Below, piece by piece: positions 45,400 to 53,780 of a stretch of 64,000 nucleotides of DNA. Under the pieces are notes generated by a model that saw only the letters and a program-made list of their open reading frames with translations, was not told the DNA's origin and made no database searches. The number at the start of each line of letters is the position of its first letter. The first letter of the stretch is position 1. The position numbers were made by a program, and so were the translations under genes. The DNA comes from Dokdonella_A sp963775445 (GTDB lineage: Bacteria > Pseudomonadota > Gammaproteobacteria > Xanthomonadales > Rhodanobacteraceae): assembly GCA_963775445.1 (NCBI GenBank), contig CAVZIT010000004.1, positions 1,736,001 to 1,800,000 of the forward strand. The letters are read 5' to 3'.

Positions 45400-46050
45400 A
45401 TGATTCGTATCGTCCTGGTCGATGACCATGAACTGGTCCGCACCGGCTTTCGCATGATCCTCGCGCAACAGCCGGGCATCGAACTCGTCGGAGAAGCCAA
45501 CAACGGTGCCGCCGGGCTGGCCCTCATCCGCAGGGAACAGCCCGATGTCGCACTGGTTGATGTGCAGATGCCGCAGCTGAGTGGCATCGAACTGACCGAC
45601 CGCGTGCGCAAGGCCAAGCTCGCGACGCGCATCATCATTCTGTCGATGTTGAACGAAGCACCGTTCCCGCGCCGATTGCTCGAAGCTGGCGCGAGCGGCT
45701 ATCTGACCAAGGCCTGCCCGGCAGAGGAACTGGTCCGCGCGGTGCGCCAGGTTGCAGACGGGCGACGCTACCTTTCGCCTGACGTGGCCGAATTGCTGGC
45801 TCTGAGCGCGCTTGATGGCGGCCAGGGTTCGCCCTTCGAATCGCTGTCGGTGCGCGAACTCGATGTTGCGATGATGCTCGCGCAGGGCCAGGACATGCAG
45901 GACATTGCCAAGCGCCTGAACCTGAGCCCGAAGACCGTGGCAACCTACAAATACCGCTTGTTCGACAAGCTCAACATCGACAACACCGTCGCGCTGGCGC
46001 ATCTCGCGCACATGCACGGTCTACTCGAATCACGCTCGCAGGCGAATTAG
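45400..46050 (+). CDS. uvrY: NarL/FixJ-family response regulator, UvrY/GacA-like
   Basis: 216 residues. The receiver domain (1-120) begins MIRIVLVDDHELVRTGFRMI with the acidic pocket, has the phosphoacceptor Asp in DVALVDVQMP near residue 54 and Lys in SGYLTKACP near 105. The LuxR-type helix-turn-helix domain has LSVRELDVAMMLAQGQ and LNLSPKTVATYKYRLFDKL near 150-190. The sequence is closest to UvrY/GacA, which controls CsrA-titrating small RNAs with a BarA/GacS kinase. The usual neighbour uvrC is not next to it. GGGAG lies before ATG 45400. Confidence 0.88.
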   Translation: MIRIVLVDDHELVRTGFRMILAQQPGIELVGEANNGAAGLALIRREQPDVALVDVQMPQLSGIELTDRVRKAKLATRIIILSMLNEAPFPRRLLEAGASGYLTKACPAEELVRAVRQVADGRRYLSPDVAELLALSALDGGQGSPFESLSVRELDVAMMLAQGQDMQDIAKRLNLSPKTVATYKYRLFDKLNIDNTVALAHLAHMHGLLESRSQAN

Positions 46051-46187
46051 CGCCAGCCCCGGTTCAGGCGTGACTGCGCTGCGGTTTGCGCGGCAGGCCA
46101 CGTCTGACCAAGGAGCCGGCCCTGGCGACAGCTTGCATGCAGAATGCGCAAGGTAGTGTGCGCACTCCGCTTCGTCGGCCAGCGCTG

Positions 46188-46805
46188 ATGCACCAGCAAA
46201 CAAAGCCCATCATTCAGCGCCTGCATCCGACCGTATGCCTCGCGATCCCGTCGTGCATCGTGGTCGCCATGTTCATGCTCGCGGTAAACGGCTGCTTGAG
46301 CATGCAGCCAAAGCAATTCGCCGGTTCGACACCAACGTTCGATCCGGTCGCGTATTTCACCGGGCCAACCCGATCGTGGGGCGTGATCGAGAATCGATCG
46401 GGCGAGCCGAAAAGCAGATTCCGCACGGCGATGACCGGGCGTCCGGTGCCTGACGGAGTCGTCATCACGCAGGATTTCACGTTCGAAGATGGGCACACGC
46501 AGCAGCGCATCGGGCACCTGGAGCGAATCGATGCGCACCGCTATGACGCAACCGCGTCGGACGTGATCGGCGTCGCGACCGGCTACGCCTGGGGCAACAC
46601 GTTTCGCTGGGAATACACGCTGCAACTCAAGCCCGGCAATCCGCTCACGCGCGTGCATATGAAGCACTGGATGTACCTCACCGACGACACCGATCTCGTG
46701 ATCAACCGCGTGGTGATTTCCAAGCTGGGTGTCATCGTCGCCGAGACCACCGAAAATTTTCGCCGCGGGACGGGTGCCACGCCGACCGTGGGCGCATTCC
46801 ATTAA
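46188..46805 (+). CDS. DUF3833-family putative lipoprotein
   Basis: About 205 residues. A hydrophobic N-terminal segment ends in AVNGC near residue 36, a plausible lipobox, so probably a lipoprotein. The rest fits DUF3833: FDPVAYFTGPTRSWGVIENRSGEP, IDAHRYDATASDVIGVATGYAWGN (residues about 120-143) and MYLTDDTDLVINRVVISKLGVIVAE. The role of the family is unknown; members are lipocalin-like in predicted strand content. The start ATG 46188 is chosen so that the signal fits; ATG 46269 would leave a very short signal. The DUF2127 gene follows 52 bases later. Confidence 0.75.
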   Translation: MHQQTKPIIQRLHPTVCLAIPSCIVVAMFMLAVNGCLSMQPKQFAGSTPTFDPVAYFTGPTRSWGVIENRSGEPKSRFRTAMTGRPVPDGVVITQDFTFEDGHTQQRIGHLERIDAHRYDATASDVIGVATGYAWGNTFRWEYTLQLKPGNPLTRVHMKHWMYLTDDTDLVINRVVISKLGVIVAETTENFRRGTGATPTVGAFH

Positions 46806-46857
46806 TGTGCGATTCGCAATCCGCACGTTCGCGGTTACCCGCTGAGCAGTGATCCTG

Positions 46858-47343
46858 ATGGCCCACTTCCACGCAAAAACCATCGTCGACAAGATTTTCG
46901 CGGTCGGCATCTTCATCAAGGCCTTCGACGGCCTGATCGAAGTCGTCGGCGGCGCGTCGCTCCTGTTCCTGACGCCGTCTCGCCTGAAGGAATGGGCGTG
47001 GCTCATCTTCGTGCCGGAACTCAAGGAAGACCCGCACGATTTCATTGCAACACATGTCCTGCATTGGGCGGCGACCTTCGACAACAGCGCGGTCCTGTTC
47101 GCGGCGACCTATCTGCTCGCGCACGGCATCGCGAAACTCGTGGTCGTGATCGAGATCCTGCGCGGGCGTCTGTGGGCCTATCCCGGCCTCATCATGCTGA
47201 GCGCAGGGTTCGTCTGCTACCAGAGTTGGCGCATGTGGAGCGAAGGTCCGTCGCTCGGTCTGGCAATCCTGACCGTGTTCGATCTCGCGATCATCGCACT
47301 CACCACGATCGAGTACCGAAAGCGTCGCGCCCGCCGCGCCTGA
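46858..47343 (+). CDS. DUF2127-family membrane protein
   Basis: 161 residues, four hydrophobic segments. KTIVDKIFAVGIFIKAFDGLIEVVGG at the N-terminus and YLLAHGIAKLVVVIEILRGRLWAYPG in the middle are typical of the DUF2127 small membrane proteins of unknown function. GTG 46849 would add three residues. It overlaps nothing and is convergent with kdpE (47 bases between stops). Confidence 0.78.
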   Translation: MAHFHAKTIVDKIFAVGIFIKAFDGLIEVVGGASLLFLTPSRLKEWAWLIFVPELKEDPHDFIATHVLHWAATFDNSAVLFAATYLLAHGIAKLVVVIEILRGRLWAYPGLIMLSAGFVCYQSWRMWSEGPSLGLAILTVFDLAIIALTTIEYRKRRARRA

Positions 47344-47390
47344 TGACAGGTCGCTGCGTCACGGCGGAAAACGGGGAGCAGCGGCGTGGA

Positions 47391-48107
47391 TCAGCGCGCA
47401 ACAAGACGAAGCCCGACACCTGGCTCCGTGATGATCCAGCGCGGGGCCGTTGCATCGTCGCCGAGCTTCTGGCGGAGTTTTGCGACCAGTATGCGCAGAT
47501 AATGCGTGTCGTCCTGGTGCGTCGGGCCCCATATTTCGCGCAACAGGTGCGGCTGCGTCACGACACGACCGGCATGGCGAACCAGCAGTGCAAGCAGCGC
47601 ATATTCCTTGCGCGAGAGGGTGATCGTCATGCCATCGAGGCTCACTTCGCGAGACGCAAGGTCAACCCGGAGGTGCCCGTCGTCGTGTACGGGCGATGCA
47701 TCCGCCGCAACGGCGTGCGCGCGCAGCAACGCGCGTACGCGAGCCATCAGCTCCTGCACACCAAACGGTTTGGTGACGTAATCGTTGGCACCCGCATCGA
47801 GCGCGGCGACCTTTTCCGCTTCGTGGGCGCGTACGGTCAATACGATGACCGGCACCTGCGACCACTCGCGCAAGTTCTTCAGCACCGAATGTCCGCTGCA
47901 ATCGGGCAAGCCAAGATCAAGCAAGACGAGATCCGCACCTTCGGTCGCGAGCAAATCCAGGCCCGCGCGACCACTCTCCGCCATGGCGATGCGATACCCC
48001 TGCGCGCGCAGGCCGATCTCGAGGAACTTGCGGATCTGCGGCTCGTCGTCGATGACGAGTATTCGCGCGGCTTGCGTCCGTGAAGGAACGCGGGACTCAT
48101 CGTTCAC
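47391..48107 (-). CDS. kdpE: Response regulator KdpE-like (OmpR/PhoB family)
   Basis: 238 residues. The receiver domain has LVIDDEPQIRKFLEIGLRAQGY, the phosphoacceptor in LVLLDLGLPDCSG near residue 62, and VTKPFGVQEL near 112. The winged-helix domain has DGMTITLSRKEYALLALLVRHAGRVVTQPHLL (about 155-186) and DTHYLRILVAKLRQKLGDD, wording that matches KdpE specifically. It would control a potassium-transport operon, but no kdpFABC genes are in this window and the partner kdpD is only a remnant, so it may now answer to another kinase or be inactive. Confidence 0.85.
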   Translation of the reverse strand: MNDESRVPSRTQAARILVIDDEPQIRKFLEIGLRAQGYRIAMAESGRAGLDLLATEGADLVLLDLGLPDCSGHSVLKNLREWSQVPVIVLTVRAHEAEKVAALDAGANDYVTKPFGVQELMARVRALLRAHAVAADASPVHDDGHLRVDLASREVSLDGMTITLSRKEYALLALLVRHAGRVVTQPHLLREIWGPTHQDDTHYLRILVAKLRQKLGDDATAPRWIITEPGVGLRLVAR

Positions 48108-48612
48108 GCGTCTTCTCCGCCGGAATCGCGAACCCGCAGTGGCAACGTGATGCGAACATCATGCCATCGCCGCTCGCCGGTGCAAGTGCCACGACCGTGC
48201 CGCCATGCGCACCCACCATGCGGCTGCATATCCCAAGCCCGAATCCGGTTCCGTTTTGCCCGGGATCGCTCCGCTCAACGATGTGGAGCTTCTCGAAAAA
48301 CATGTGGACGATCGGCCTCGGGCCTGGGCCGCGATCGATGATTTCGATGCAAATGCTGTCTGCACCGATCCGCCGCGCGTCGATTCGTATCGATTCCCCG
48401 GCGGGCGAGAGCTCCGCGGCATTCCCGATCACGTTGAACAGCGCCTGCTCCATCAATGCCGGGTGCACCCAGACCGGTGCACCAGCCGAGATCTCAGAAA
48501 TCAATCGGAAGTTCGATCCGAGGTTTTCGGCCGTCGGTCGCCTCGGCATGTGGCTCGACGCGTCCCGGCATTTCGCCGCGCACGCGATCCGTGTAGAGTT
48601 TTTTGCGGTCAA
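48097..48612 (-). pseudogene. kdpD: Truncated KdpD: only the C-terminal ATPase domain remains
   Basis: 171 codons against about 900 for KdpD. What remains is the histidine-kinase ATPase domain: VHPALMEQALFNVIGNAAELSPAG (residues about 50-73, N box), IEIIDRGPGP (G1), and QNGTGFGLGICSRMVGAHGG (G2). The Usp, KdpD and sensor domains and the phosphoaccepting His are missing. The first 30 residues do not look like kinase. It overlaps kdpE by 11 bases, the normal kdpDE arrangement. The break is next to the Mrr-type gene on the opposite strand (start 48627), which suggests a deletion or insertion removed most of kdp. Confidence 0.75.
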
Positions 48613-48626
48613 GTGGAAGGTGAGTG

Positions 48627-49436
48627 ATGGCCAGACGCAAACAGGGGATCATCGAAACCTTCGCCTTCGTGCCGTGGCCGATCGGGATCATCGTCGGCGT
48701 CACGGCTTGGTTGGGCATCCGCTGGGGTATCGGCGTCTGGCTGTCATCATCCGGCGGAACCATAGGCAAAGCATTCGCCGGATACCAGGGCGGCAGCGCG
48801 CTCGCACCGCTTGCCTGGATAGCGCTGAGCCTGTGCTGGTTCGGCGCGCTGCTTTCTTTCCTCGGCGGCGTCAAACGCAAGCGACTGCTCGCAGCGCAAA
48901 CGGGGCTCGACAGCCTGCGCGCCATGAGCTGGCGCGAATTCGAAATGCTGGTAGGCGAAGCGTTTCGCCAGCAAGGCTACGCAGTCGAGCAAACCGGCCT
49001 CGGGGGCGCCGACGGCGGCATCGACCTGATCCTGCGCAAGGGTGGCGCGGCCACGCTCGTGCAATGCAAGCAATGGCGAGCGGGGCAGGTCGGCGTCAAG
49101 GTCGTGCGCGAGATGTACGGCCTCATGGCGCACCACGGCGCTGCAGCCGCGAAGATCGTCGCAATCGGCAACTACACCGCCGAAGCCGAACGATTCGCCC
49201 GAGGCAAGCCGATTGAACTGATCGACCGCGAGGCGCTGATCGCGATGGTGCGCGAAGCTCAGGCCACGGCTCTGCCTGACGGTAGCACCAGCGCACACAC
49301 GATCACGGGCGAAACAGGAATTCCCGCATGCCCGAAGTGCGCGGCACCCATGTCCCGACGCGCGAACCGCCGAACCGGTGAGCAGTTCTGGGGTTGCCCG
49401 AATTACCCCGCCTGTCGCGGCACGCGTGATGTGTGA
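48627..49436 (+). CDS. Membrane-anchored Mrr-type restriction endonuclease-like protein with zinc finger
   Basis: 269 residues. Two membrane helices are at about 13-40 and 60-82. The Mrr_cat-type PD-(D/E)xK domain runs from SWREFEMLVGEAFRQQGY near residue 102 through GGADGGIDLIL (catalytic Asp) and TLVQCKQW (catalytic Gln/Lys motif) to LMAHHGAAAAKIVAIG. A C-terminal topoisomerase-type zinc ribbon follows, with CPKCAAPMSRR then FWGCPNYPACRG. GGAAGGTGAG lies before ATG 48627 (GTG 48624 is adjacent). Such proteins may cut modified or foreign DNA at the membrane; function in this organism is unknown. Confidence 0.85.
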   Translation: MARRKQGIIETFAFVPWPIGIIVGVTAWLGIRWGIGVWLSSSGGTIGKAFAGYQGGSALAPLAWIALSLCWFGALLSFLGGVKRKRLLAAQTGLDSLRAMSWREFEMLVGEAFRQQGYAVEQTGLGGADGGIDLILRKGGAATLVQCKQWRAGQVGVKVVREMYGLMAHHGAAAAKIVAIGNYTAEAERFARGKPIELIDREALIAMVREAQATALPDGSTSAHTITGETGIPACPKCAAPMSRRANRRTGEQFWGCPNYPACRGTRDV

Positions 49437-49608
49437 AGCTCAAACCTAACACGTCTTCGGCGGCGACTGCTAACGGCCAGTCCCGATCGCTCGTTGCGCT
49501 CGCCCCGAAGCCTGAAAGCCGCCAGTCGCAGTCATGCCATATGGACTTACCTGTCACTCATCCGCCGCCTTGCATACTCGGTGCCCCGATGTTCGATGGA
49601 GGCAGGCG

Positions 49609-50139
49609 ATGCCCAATCCCTCATTGTTGATGACCGTACTGGCCATGGCGCCAACCGTCGCGGAGAACCGTCCGGTTGTTGCGCTCGATCTACAGCGTTA
49701 CAGCGGGGTCTGGCACGAGATCGCCCACCTGCCGATGTTTTTCCAGCGCAAGTGCAAGGACCGCATAACCGCCACCTATGCGCTGCGGCCGGATGGCAGT
49801 GTCGAGGTGCGCAATGCGTGCCGCACACACGACGACTGCATGGAAGAGTCCATCGGCGTGGCGCGTCCGGTCGCGGGCGAACCCGGCGCGTTGAAGGTGC
49901 GCTTCGCGCCTGGCTGGCTTTCGTGGGTGCCTGCGGTGTGGGCCGACTACTGGGTGGTTGCCCTGGATCCCGACTACCAGTGGGCCCTAGTGGGTGGCCC
50001 AAGCCGCAAATATCTCTGGGTCCTCTCGCGCACGCCGAGTATGTCGAAGCAGGTGTTCGACCGCATCAGGGCAATAGCCACGCAGTTGGGTTATCCGACC
50101 GAGCGCCTAATCATGGCCGCGCCGCTGACTGACCGGTGA
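49609..50139 (+). CDS. blc: Lipocalin family protein (Blc-like)
   Basis: 176 residues. The lipocalin signature is near the N-terminus (LQRYSGVWHEIAHLPMFFQ with the GxW motif). ATYALRPDGSVEVRNAC and DYWVVALDPDYQWALVGGPSR follow, as in bacterial Blc, which binds lysophospholipids and fatty acids. Blc is an outer-membrane lipoprotein; here no clear lipobox Cys is seen and the N-terminus (MPNPSLLMTVLAMA) is a weak signal at best, so the location is unsure. GGAGGCAG precedes ATG 49609. Confidence 0.85.
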   Translation: MPNPSLLMTVLAMAPTVAENRPVVALDLQRYSGVWHEIAHLPMFFQRKCKDRITATYALRPDGSVEVRNACRTHDDCMEESIGVARPVAGEPGALKVRFAPGWLSWVPAVWADYWVVALDPDYQWALVGGPSRKYLWVLSRTPSMSKQVFDRIRAIATQLGYPTERLIMAAPLTDR

Positions 50140-50288
50140 TGCCTACGAAGCAAGCGGAAATCCGACAAATGAACGTTGGCAGAGGTCGGCCAATTCCGGT
50201 CAATCGCTGAGATAGCCTGGAAGCAAGGACAACTCAGTGCGCTTCCGGGCGGGAGCTTGGTACTTCTTTCCAGAATCCCTCCCCATGC

Positions 50289-51185
50289 TCATGGCTGTTC
50301 CCCACTTGGCGGTACAAAGCGCTGTGCGAACGCCAACGCGGTGTCGGCAACTTCCCGCCAGCCGCTATCGATCGTCAGCGCATGTCCACGGCCGGGAATC
50401 TCGACGAACTCGGTGATCGCCGAGTTATGCAACTGCTGTTTGTAGGCCGCATGCGCGACCGCGTGGGGAACGGTATGGTCGAGCTCGCCCGATATGATCA
50501 GCAAGGGGCCACGCTCCGCGTTCGTCGTCTCGACATTGGCCTCGGTCCACGGATTGAAATTGGCGGCCGCTGCCTGGAATATCGGTGTGCCGGATGCTGG
50601 CACCGCGAAGTCCTGGTATAGCTCGCGTGCCTCCGCTTCATCGACCGCGTTCGCGAATGCATAACGGAATTGCTCAAACGTCAGTGGCACCGCCCGGTGC
50701 CTGTTGGCGGGATTGCTCAATACCGGCCACGCCGAACGCAGCGCAGACAACGGCAAGGGCAACACACCCCGGAAGGCCGCCGGATCAATCGCGACAGTTA
50801 CAGCGGCCAGACCACGGCCGGCAAGCAGTTGCGCCAGCATGCCGCCGAACGAATGCCCGATGATCACGGGCTTTCTGGTCAGCTTGCGAATGATGGCGTC
50901 GAAATGACCTGCGGCCTGACCGACTGTTTTGTTTGCGAAAACGTCTGGATTGGCGTTGGCATCTTCCACCGTCTCAGGGTCGTCGGGCCAGCCCGGACTG
51001 AGCGCGACATAGCCGGCGTCTTCGAAGTGGCTTTCCCACCGCTGCCAGCTGCTTGGCAGCAACCAGAGGCCGTGCACGAACACCACCGGATTACGGTTGC
51101 TGGCGTTGGCCCGTTCGATCAGCTGGACTTCATGAGCGGTCAAGTCGCCGCCGCTGGTTGCCGATGATTGATTTGTCGCGCTCAT
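50289..51185 (-). CDS. Alpha/beta hydrolase
   Basis: 298 residues. The core starts with PVVFVHGLWLLPSSWQRWE (oxyanion-hole HG) and has the nucleophile elbow IIGHSFGGMLAQ near residue 112, an Asp in ISGELDHTVP near 230 and a His in PGRGHALTID near 265, so the triad is complete. Likely an esterase or lactonase of broad specificity; substrate unknown. The start ATG 51185 overlaps the DsbA-like gene as ATGA. It is the last gene of a minus-strand cluster that includes two broken genes. Confidence 0.85.
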   Translation of the reverse strand: MSATNQSSATSGGDLTAHEVQLIERANASNRNPVVFVHGLWLLPSSWQRWESHFEDAGYVALSPGWPDDPETVEDANANPDVFANKTVGQAAGHFDAIIRKLTRKPVIIGHSFGGMLAQLLAGRGLAAVTVAIDPAAFRGVLPLPLSALRSAWPVLSNPANRHRAVPLTFEQFRYAFANAVDEAEARELYQDFAVPASGTPIFQAAAANFNPWTEANVETTNAERGPLLIISGELDHTVPHAVAHAAYKQQLHNSAITEFVEIPGRGHALTIDSGWREVADTALAFAQRFVPPSGEQP

Positions 51186-51721
51186 GCCGTGCTCCCACGT
51201 CGTGCGGCCGCCACCAGTGCCCGGCTCAGGCTATCCGGATCGGCGGGCCCGTCATAACGCTGTTCGTTGATGAAAAAGGAAGGCGTGCCGTTGACGCCAC
51301 TGCGCACTCCCCCGCGAGAATCACCGGTGATTCTCGCCAGGTACTCGCCACTTTCCAGCGCGGCCCGCAAGGCATCACTCGAAAGGCCGTACCTGACGAC
51401 GATCCTTTCGTAGAGCGGAAGCCCAAGTTCCCGCTGGTGCTCGAAAAGGGCGTCATGCACTTGCCAGAACTGACCATGATCCCCGGCGAACTCGGCGGTC
51501 GCCGCGGCACTCATCGCATTCGGATGCAGTTGCTCCAATGGGAAATTGCGATACACGAAGCGCAGGTCATCGCCAAACTGCTCTTGCAGTTCCCGGACCA
51601 CCGAATAGGCCTCGCCGCAGTAGGGACATTGATAGTCGCCGTACTCGACCAATGTCACAGGAGCATCCGCAGGTCCTTGCGCGTGATCCTGCGGACCGAC
51701 CGGAACCTTCAACAGATACAT
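51182..51721 (-). CDS. DsbA-family thioredoxin-fold protein
   Basis: 179 residues. The active site CPYC is in VEYGDYQCPYCGEAY near residue 35, followed by the helical insertion RFVYRNFPLEQLHPNAMSAA. The cis-Pro loop is GVNGTPSFFINEQRYDG near 145, typical of the DsbA/FrnE-like group (PF13462-type). No signal peptide is present (starts MYLLKVPVG), so probably cytoplasmic. GGAGA precedes ATG 51721. It is coupled to the alpha/beta hydrolase by a 4-base overlap and follows the isochorismatase-like gene by 19 bases. Confidence 0.87.
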   Translation of the reverse strand: MYLLKVPVGPQDHAQGPADAPVTLVEYGDYQCPYCGEAYSVVRELQEQFGDDLRFVYRNFPLEQLHPNAMSAAATAEFAGDHGQFWQVHDALFEHQRELGLPLYERIVVRYGLSSDALRAALESGEYLARITGDSRGGVRSGVNGTPSFFINEQRYDGPADPDSLSRALVAAARRGSTA

Positions 51722-51740
51722 GATCGTTCTCCAAACGTCG

Positions 51741-52340
51741 TCAGTTGCCTTCGACCGCAAAGAGAATCTCGGCGAACTTTGGCACGGTCTCCTTGCGGCT
51801 CCAATCCCGCTGCAGTTCGCAAATCAGTTGTACCCAACTGGTCGGCTGTCCGCCCGCCTGAACAATGCGTTGCAGTCCCGCCCGGTGCGCTTCCTTGGAT
51901 GTACCACCGACGGCATCGACCACCGGGAACACTTCGTATCCATCCCGCAATGCCGACAACGCCGGGAAGGTAAGGCAGACTTCGGTCCACAGCGCCACCA
52001 TCACCAGCTTTCTGCGGCCGGTCGCCTTCACCGCAGCCAGGAACGCATCGTCCTCCCAGGCATTGAGCGTGGAGCGATCGATCGGCTCGACGTCTGGGAA
52101 TATCTCCTGCAACTGATGGATCACCGGCTTGTTCAAGCCTGACTTGACGTTGACGGTAGTCAGCACGACCGGCAGACCATAGAGCTTCGCCGTCCTGGCC
52201 ACCGACACCACGTTTTCGACCAGCGCCCGACGGTCCATCGAGGCGATGGAGGTAACCTGGATCGGCTGGAAGTCGATGATCAGCAGGGCGCAATTCTGCG
52301 GCGTAAGCAGGCTGTCTTTCGTTGGGTCGGGATTGTTCAT
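51741..52340 (-). CDS. Isochorismatase-like hydrolase (YcaC type)
   Basis: 199 residues, cysteine-hydrolase superfamily. The catalytic Asp is in ALLIIDFQPIQ near residue 23, and the region GRRKLVMVALWTEVCLTFPAL near 110-130 carries the conserved Thr-Glu-Val-Cys with the nucleophile Cys. VFPVVDAVGGTSKEAH follows, as in YcaC. Activity could be amide or isochorismate-like hydrolysis; YcaC itself has no settled substrate. GGAG lies before ATG 52340. Part of the minus-strand cluster 50.3-53.6 kb. Confidence 0.87.
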   Translation of the reverse strand: MNNPDPTKDSLLTPQNCALLIIDFQPIQVTSIASMDRRALVENVVSVARTAKLYGLPVVLTTVNVKSGLNKPVIHQLQEIFPDVEPIDRSTLNAWEDDAFLAAVKATGRRKLVMVALWTEVCLTFPALSALRDGYEVFPVVDAVGGTSKEAHRAGLQRIVQAGGQPTSWVQLICELQRDWSRKETVPKFAEILFAVEGN

Positions 52341-52419
52341 TCCGTTCTCCGTTGGATTGACCTGCCAGTGCGGTCACTGCAGGTATTGGGTGTCGGTGGG
52401 TCCAATGCCGATAATGTAG

Positions 52420-52710
52420 CTAGTGCACATCGCTAGCTACAAAGCGCATGACTTCATCCATCGTCGGGCCAAAGGACTTCTCGCCGTCTATTGCAAGCAT
52501 TGGCATACCCAACTTGCCCTGATCTGCGAAGCCCTTGTCGTCGATCGCGTCCTGGTCGAACGCCGCGAACCGGGCAAAACCGGCGTACATGGCGCCATGG
52601 CGAGAAGCGCGACGGAAAATATACGCATGGAGATTTCCCTCATTGTAGAGCTGCCATGGTCGAAACTTTGACGGTGCACCCTGATTTGCGCTTGTATCAA
52701 TCACGCACAA
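52420..52710 (-). pseudogene. Remnant of an epoxide hydrolase-like alpha/beta hydrolase
   Basis: A 96-codon frame that keeps only an internal slice of the cap and C-terminal core: GAMYAGFARFAAFDQDAID, then LGMPMLAIDGEKSFGPTMDEVMRFVASDV. In full-length relatives these are followed by the strand with the catalytic His and preceded by about 180 residues with the nucleophile; both are missing here. The frame ends abruptly after DVH. I read it as a decayed gene rather than a small functional protein. Confidence 0.7.
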
Positions 52711-52734
52711 TTAGTCGAAACATGGCATCGAGAT

Positions 52735-53124
52735 TCAAACCATCGCGATGAACTTTATTTCGACGAGCAATTGCGGAAATGCCAGGCGCCTGATTTCAAC
52801 GATGGTGCTGGCGACAAGCGCTTGATCGCCGTATACCTCACTGCGGCACGCAACGCGCGCTGCAAAGGCTGAGTCCATGTCGGTAACGAACAGCACCTCG
52901 TCCACAACGTTTTCCATGCTCGCGCCATAGGCCTCAAGCAGGCGGGCGGCATTCCGGTAGGCCTGTCGCATCTGGGCTTCCATGGTGGTAAACCCCTCAA
53001 AACTGCCGTGCTCGTCGTGGCCCATCTGTCCGGCCAGGTAGATTGTGTCGCGAACACGAATTGCCTCGACGTAGCCGTACTCCCGCTCCCAGGGTAATCC
53101 GAAACTTTGCACATTCTTTTCCAT
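52735..53124 (-). CDS. RidA-family protein (reactive imine deaminase-like)
   Basis: 129 residues, standard Rid length. IRVRDTIYLAGQMGHDEHG and MRQAYRNAARLLEAYGASMENVVDEVLFVTDM (residues about 53-84) fit the family. The canonical RidA Arg in the last third, normally in an R-x-x-VEV-type segment, is not obvious here (SGAWHF-type replaced by RRLAFPQLLVEIKFIAMV at the end). It may therefore be a Rid subgroup without classical imine deaminase activity. GGGAGAG precedes ATG 53124. Confidence 0.85.
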   Translation of the reverse strand: MEKNVQSFGLPWEREYGYVEAIRVRDTIYLAGQMGHDEHGSFEGFTTMEAQMRQAYRNAARLLEAYGASMENVVDEVLFVTDMDSAFAARVACRSEVYGDQALVASTIVEIRRLAFPQLLVEIKFIAMV

Positions 53125-53154
53125 GGCCTTGTTCTCTCCCGTAGCGAAGTACGC

Positions 53155-53586
53155 CTACTGACCAAGTGTCTGGTTGGCCAGACGGACCGGCAATGGCACC
53201 GGAGGTTGTCGGAAACCGATTCCCAAGCCGATGCTAGGCATTGCGTCGTTAAAATTCGCCACCAGCACTTCGTAGTCCTCGTCGGGCGCGCCGGTGCTGG
53301 CGACGCGAGTCAGGGACTCCGCCCATCGCAGCGCGGCACGCTCGCTTTCGGAAAACAAGCTTCCGGTCTCGCGCCAGGCCGACAGCAAGACCAGCTTGCC
53401 CAGCGAAACGCCCGCCTTCAGCAGGTCCCGACCATGGCTGGACAGGCAGTAAAGCGCAGCCGTTGATCTGGGATACCCTCAAGTACACGAGATCTAGCAG
53501 CGCGGGGGCAGCGTGGACTTGGCCAGTTGCTGGTGTGCCTCGTCCAGCCCGCGAAGCGCAGCGCCGGCCAGTTTTCGATAATCCAT
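53155..53586 (-). pseudogene. Broken carboxymuconolactone decarboxylase (AhpD-like) gene
   Basis: Reading from ATG 53586, MDYRKLAGAALRGLDEAHQQ begins an AhpD-like protein, but codon 31 is TAG (53496-53494). One missing base near 53501 explains it: with it restored the frame reads LLDLVYLRVSQINGCA. An extra base in the AAA run at 53451-53453 then breaks the redox motif; without it the sequence continues C-L-S-S-H-G, giving the expected CAYCxxxH. Downstream the frame is intact (LLSAWRETGSLFSESERAAL) until near the end, where about 14 residues appear deleted before GIGFRQPPV. Three lesions make inactivity likely unless they are assembly errors. Confidence 0.8.
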
Positions 53587-53780
53587 TAGCAATGTGATGG
53601 GTTCCTCTCTTGCCGTCGTGATGCGGTGTCGTCAGCGTCTGCCCGGTATCGCGAATTGAGCTTCCCGATACCTGCCGTTCGCCAATGTCTGACTGGGGTC
53701 GTTTCCGGCCATTTGTGAAACGTGGTCGCTTCTACGAGCATCAGAGCTACGAAATAGTTGGAGGCTCGGTTAAACGAGGG

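Noticed and set aside
46047..47084. 345-residue minus-strand open frame
   Set aside because: Opposite to the DUF3833 and DUF2127 genes, which have recognisable family segments; the minus frame has none.
48097..48612. Stand-alone functional histidine kinase
   Set aside because: It has only the ATPase domain; the phosphoaccepting His and the dimerisation helices are absent.
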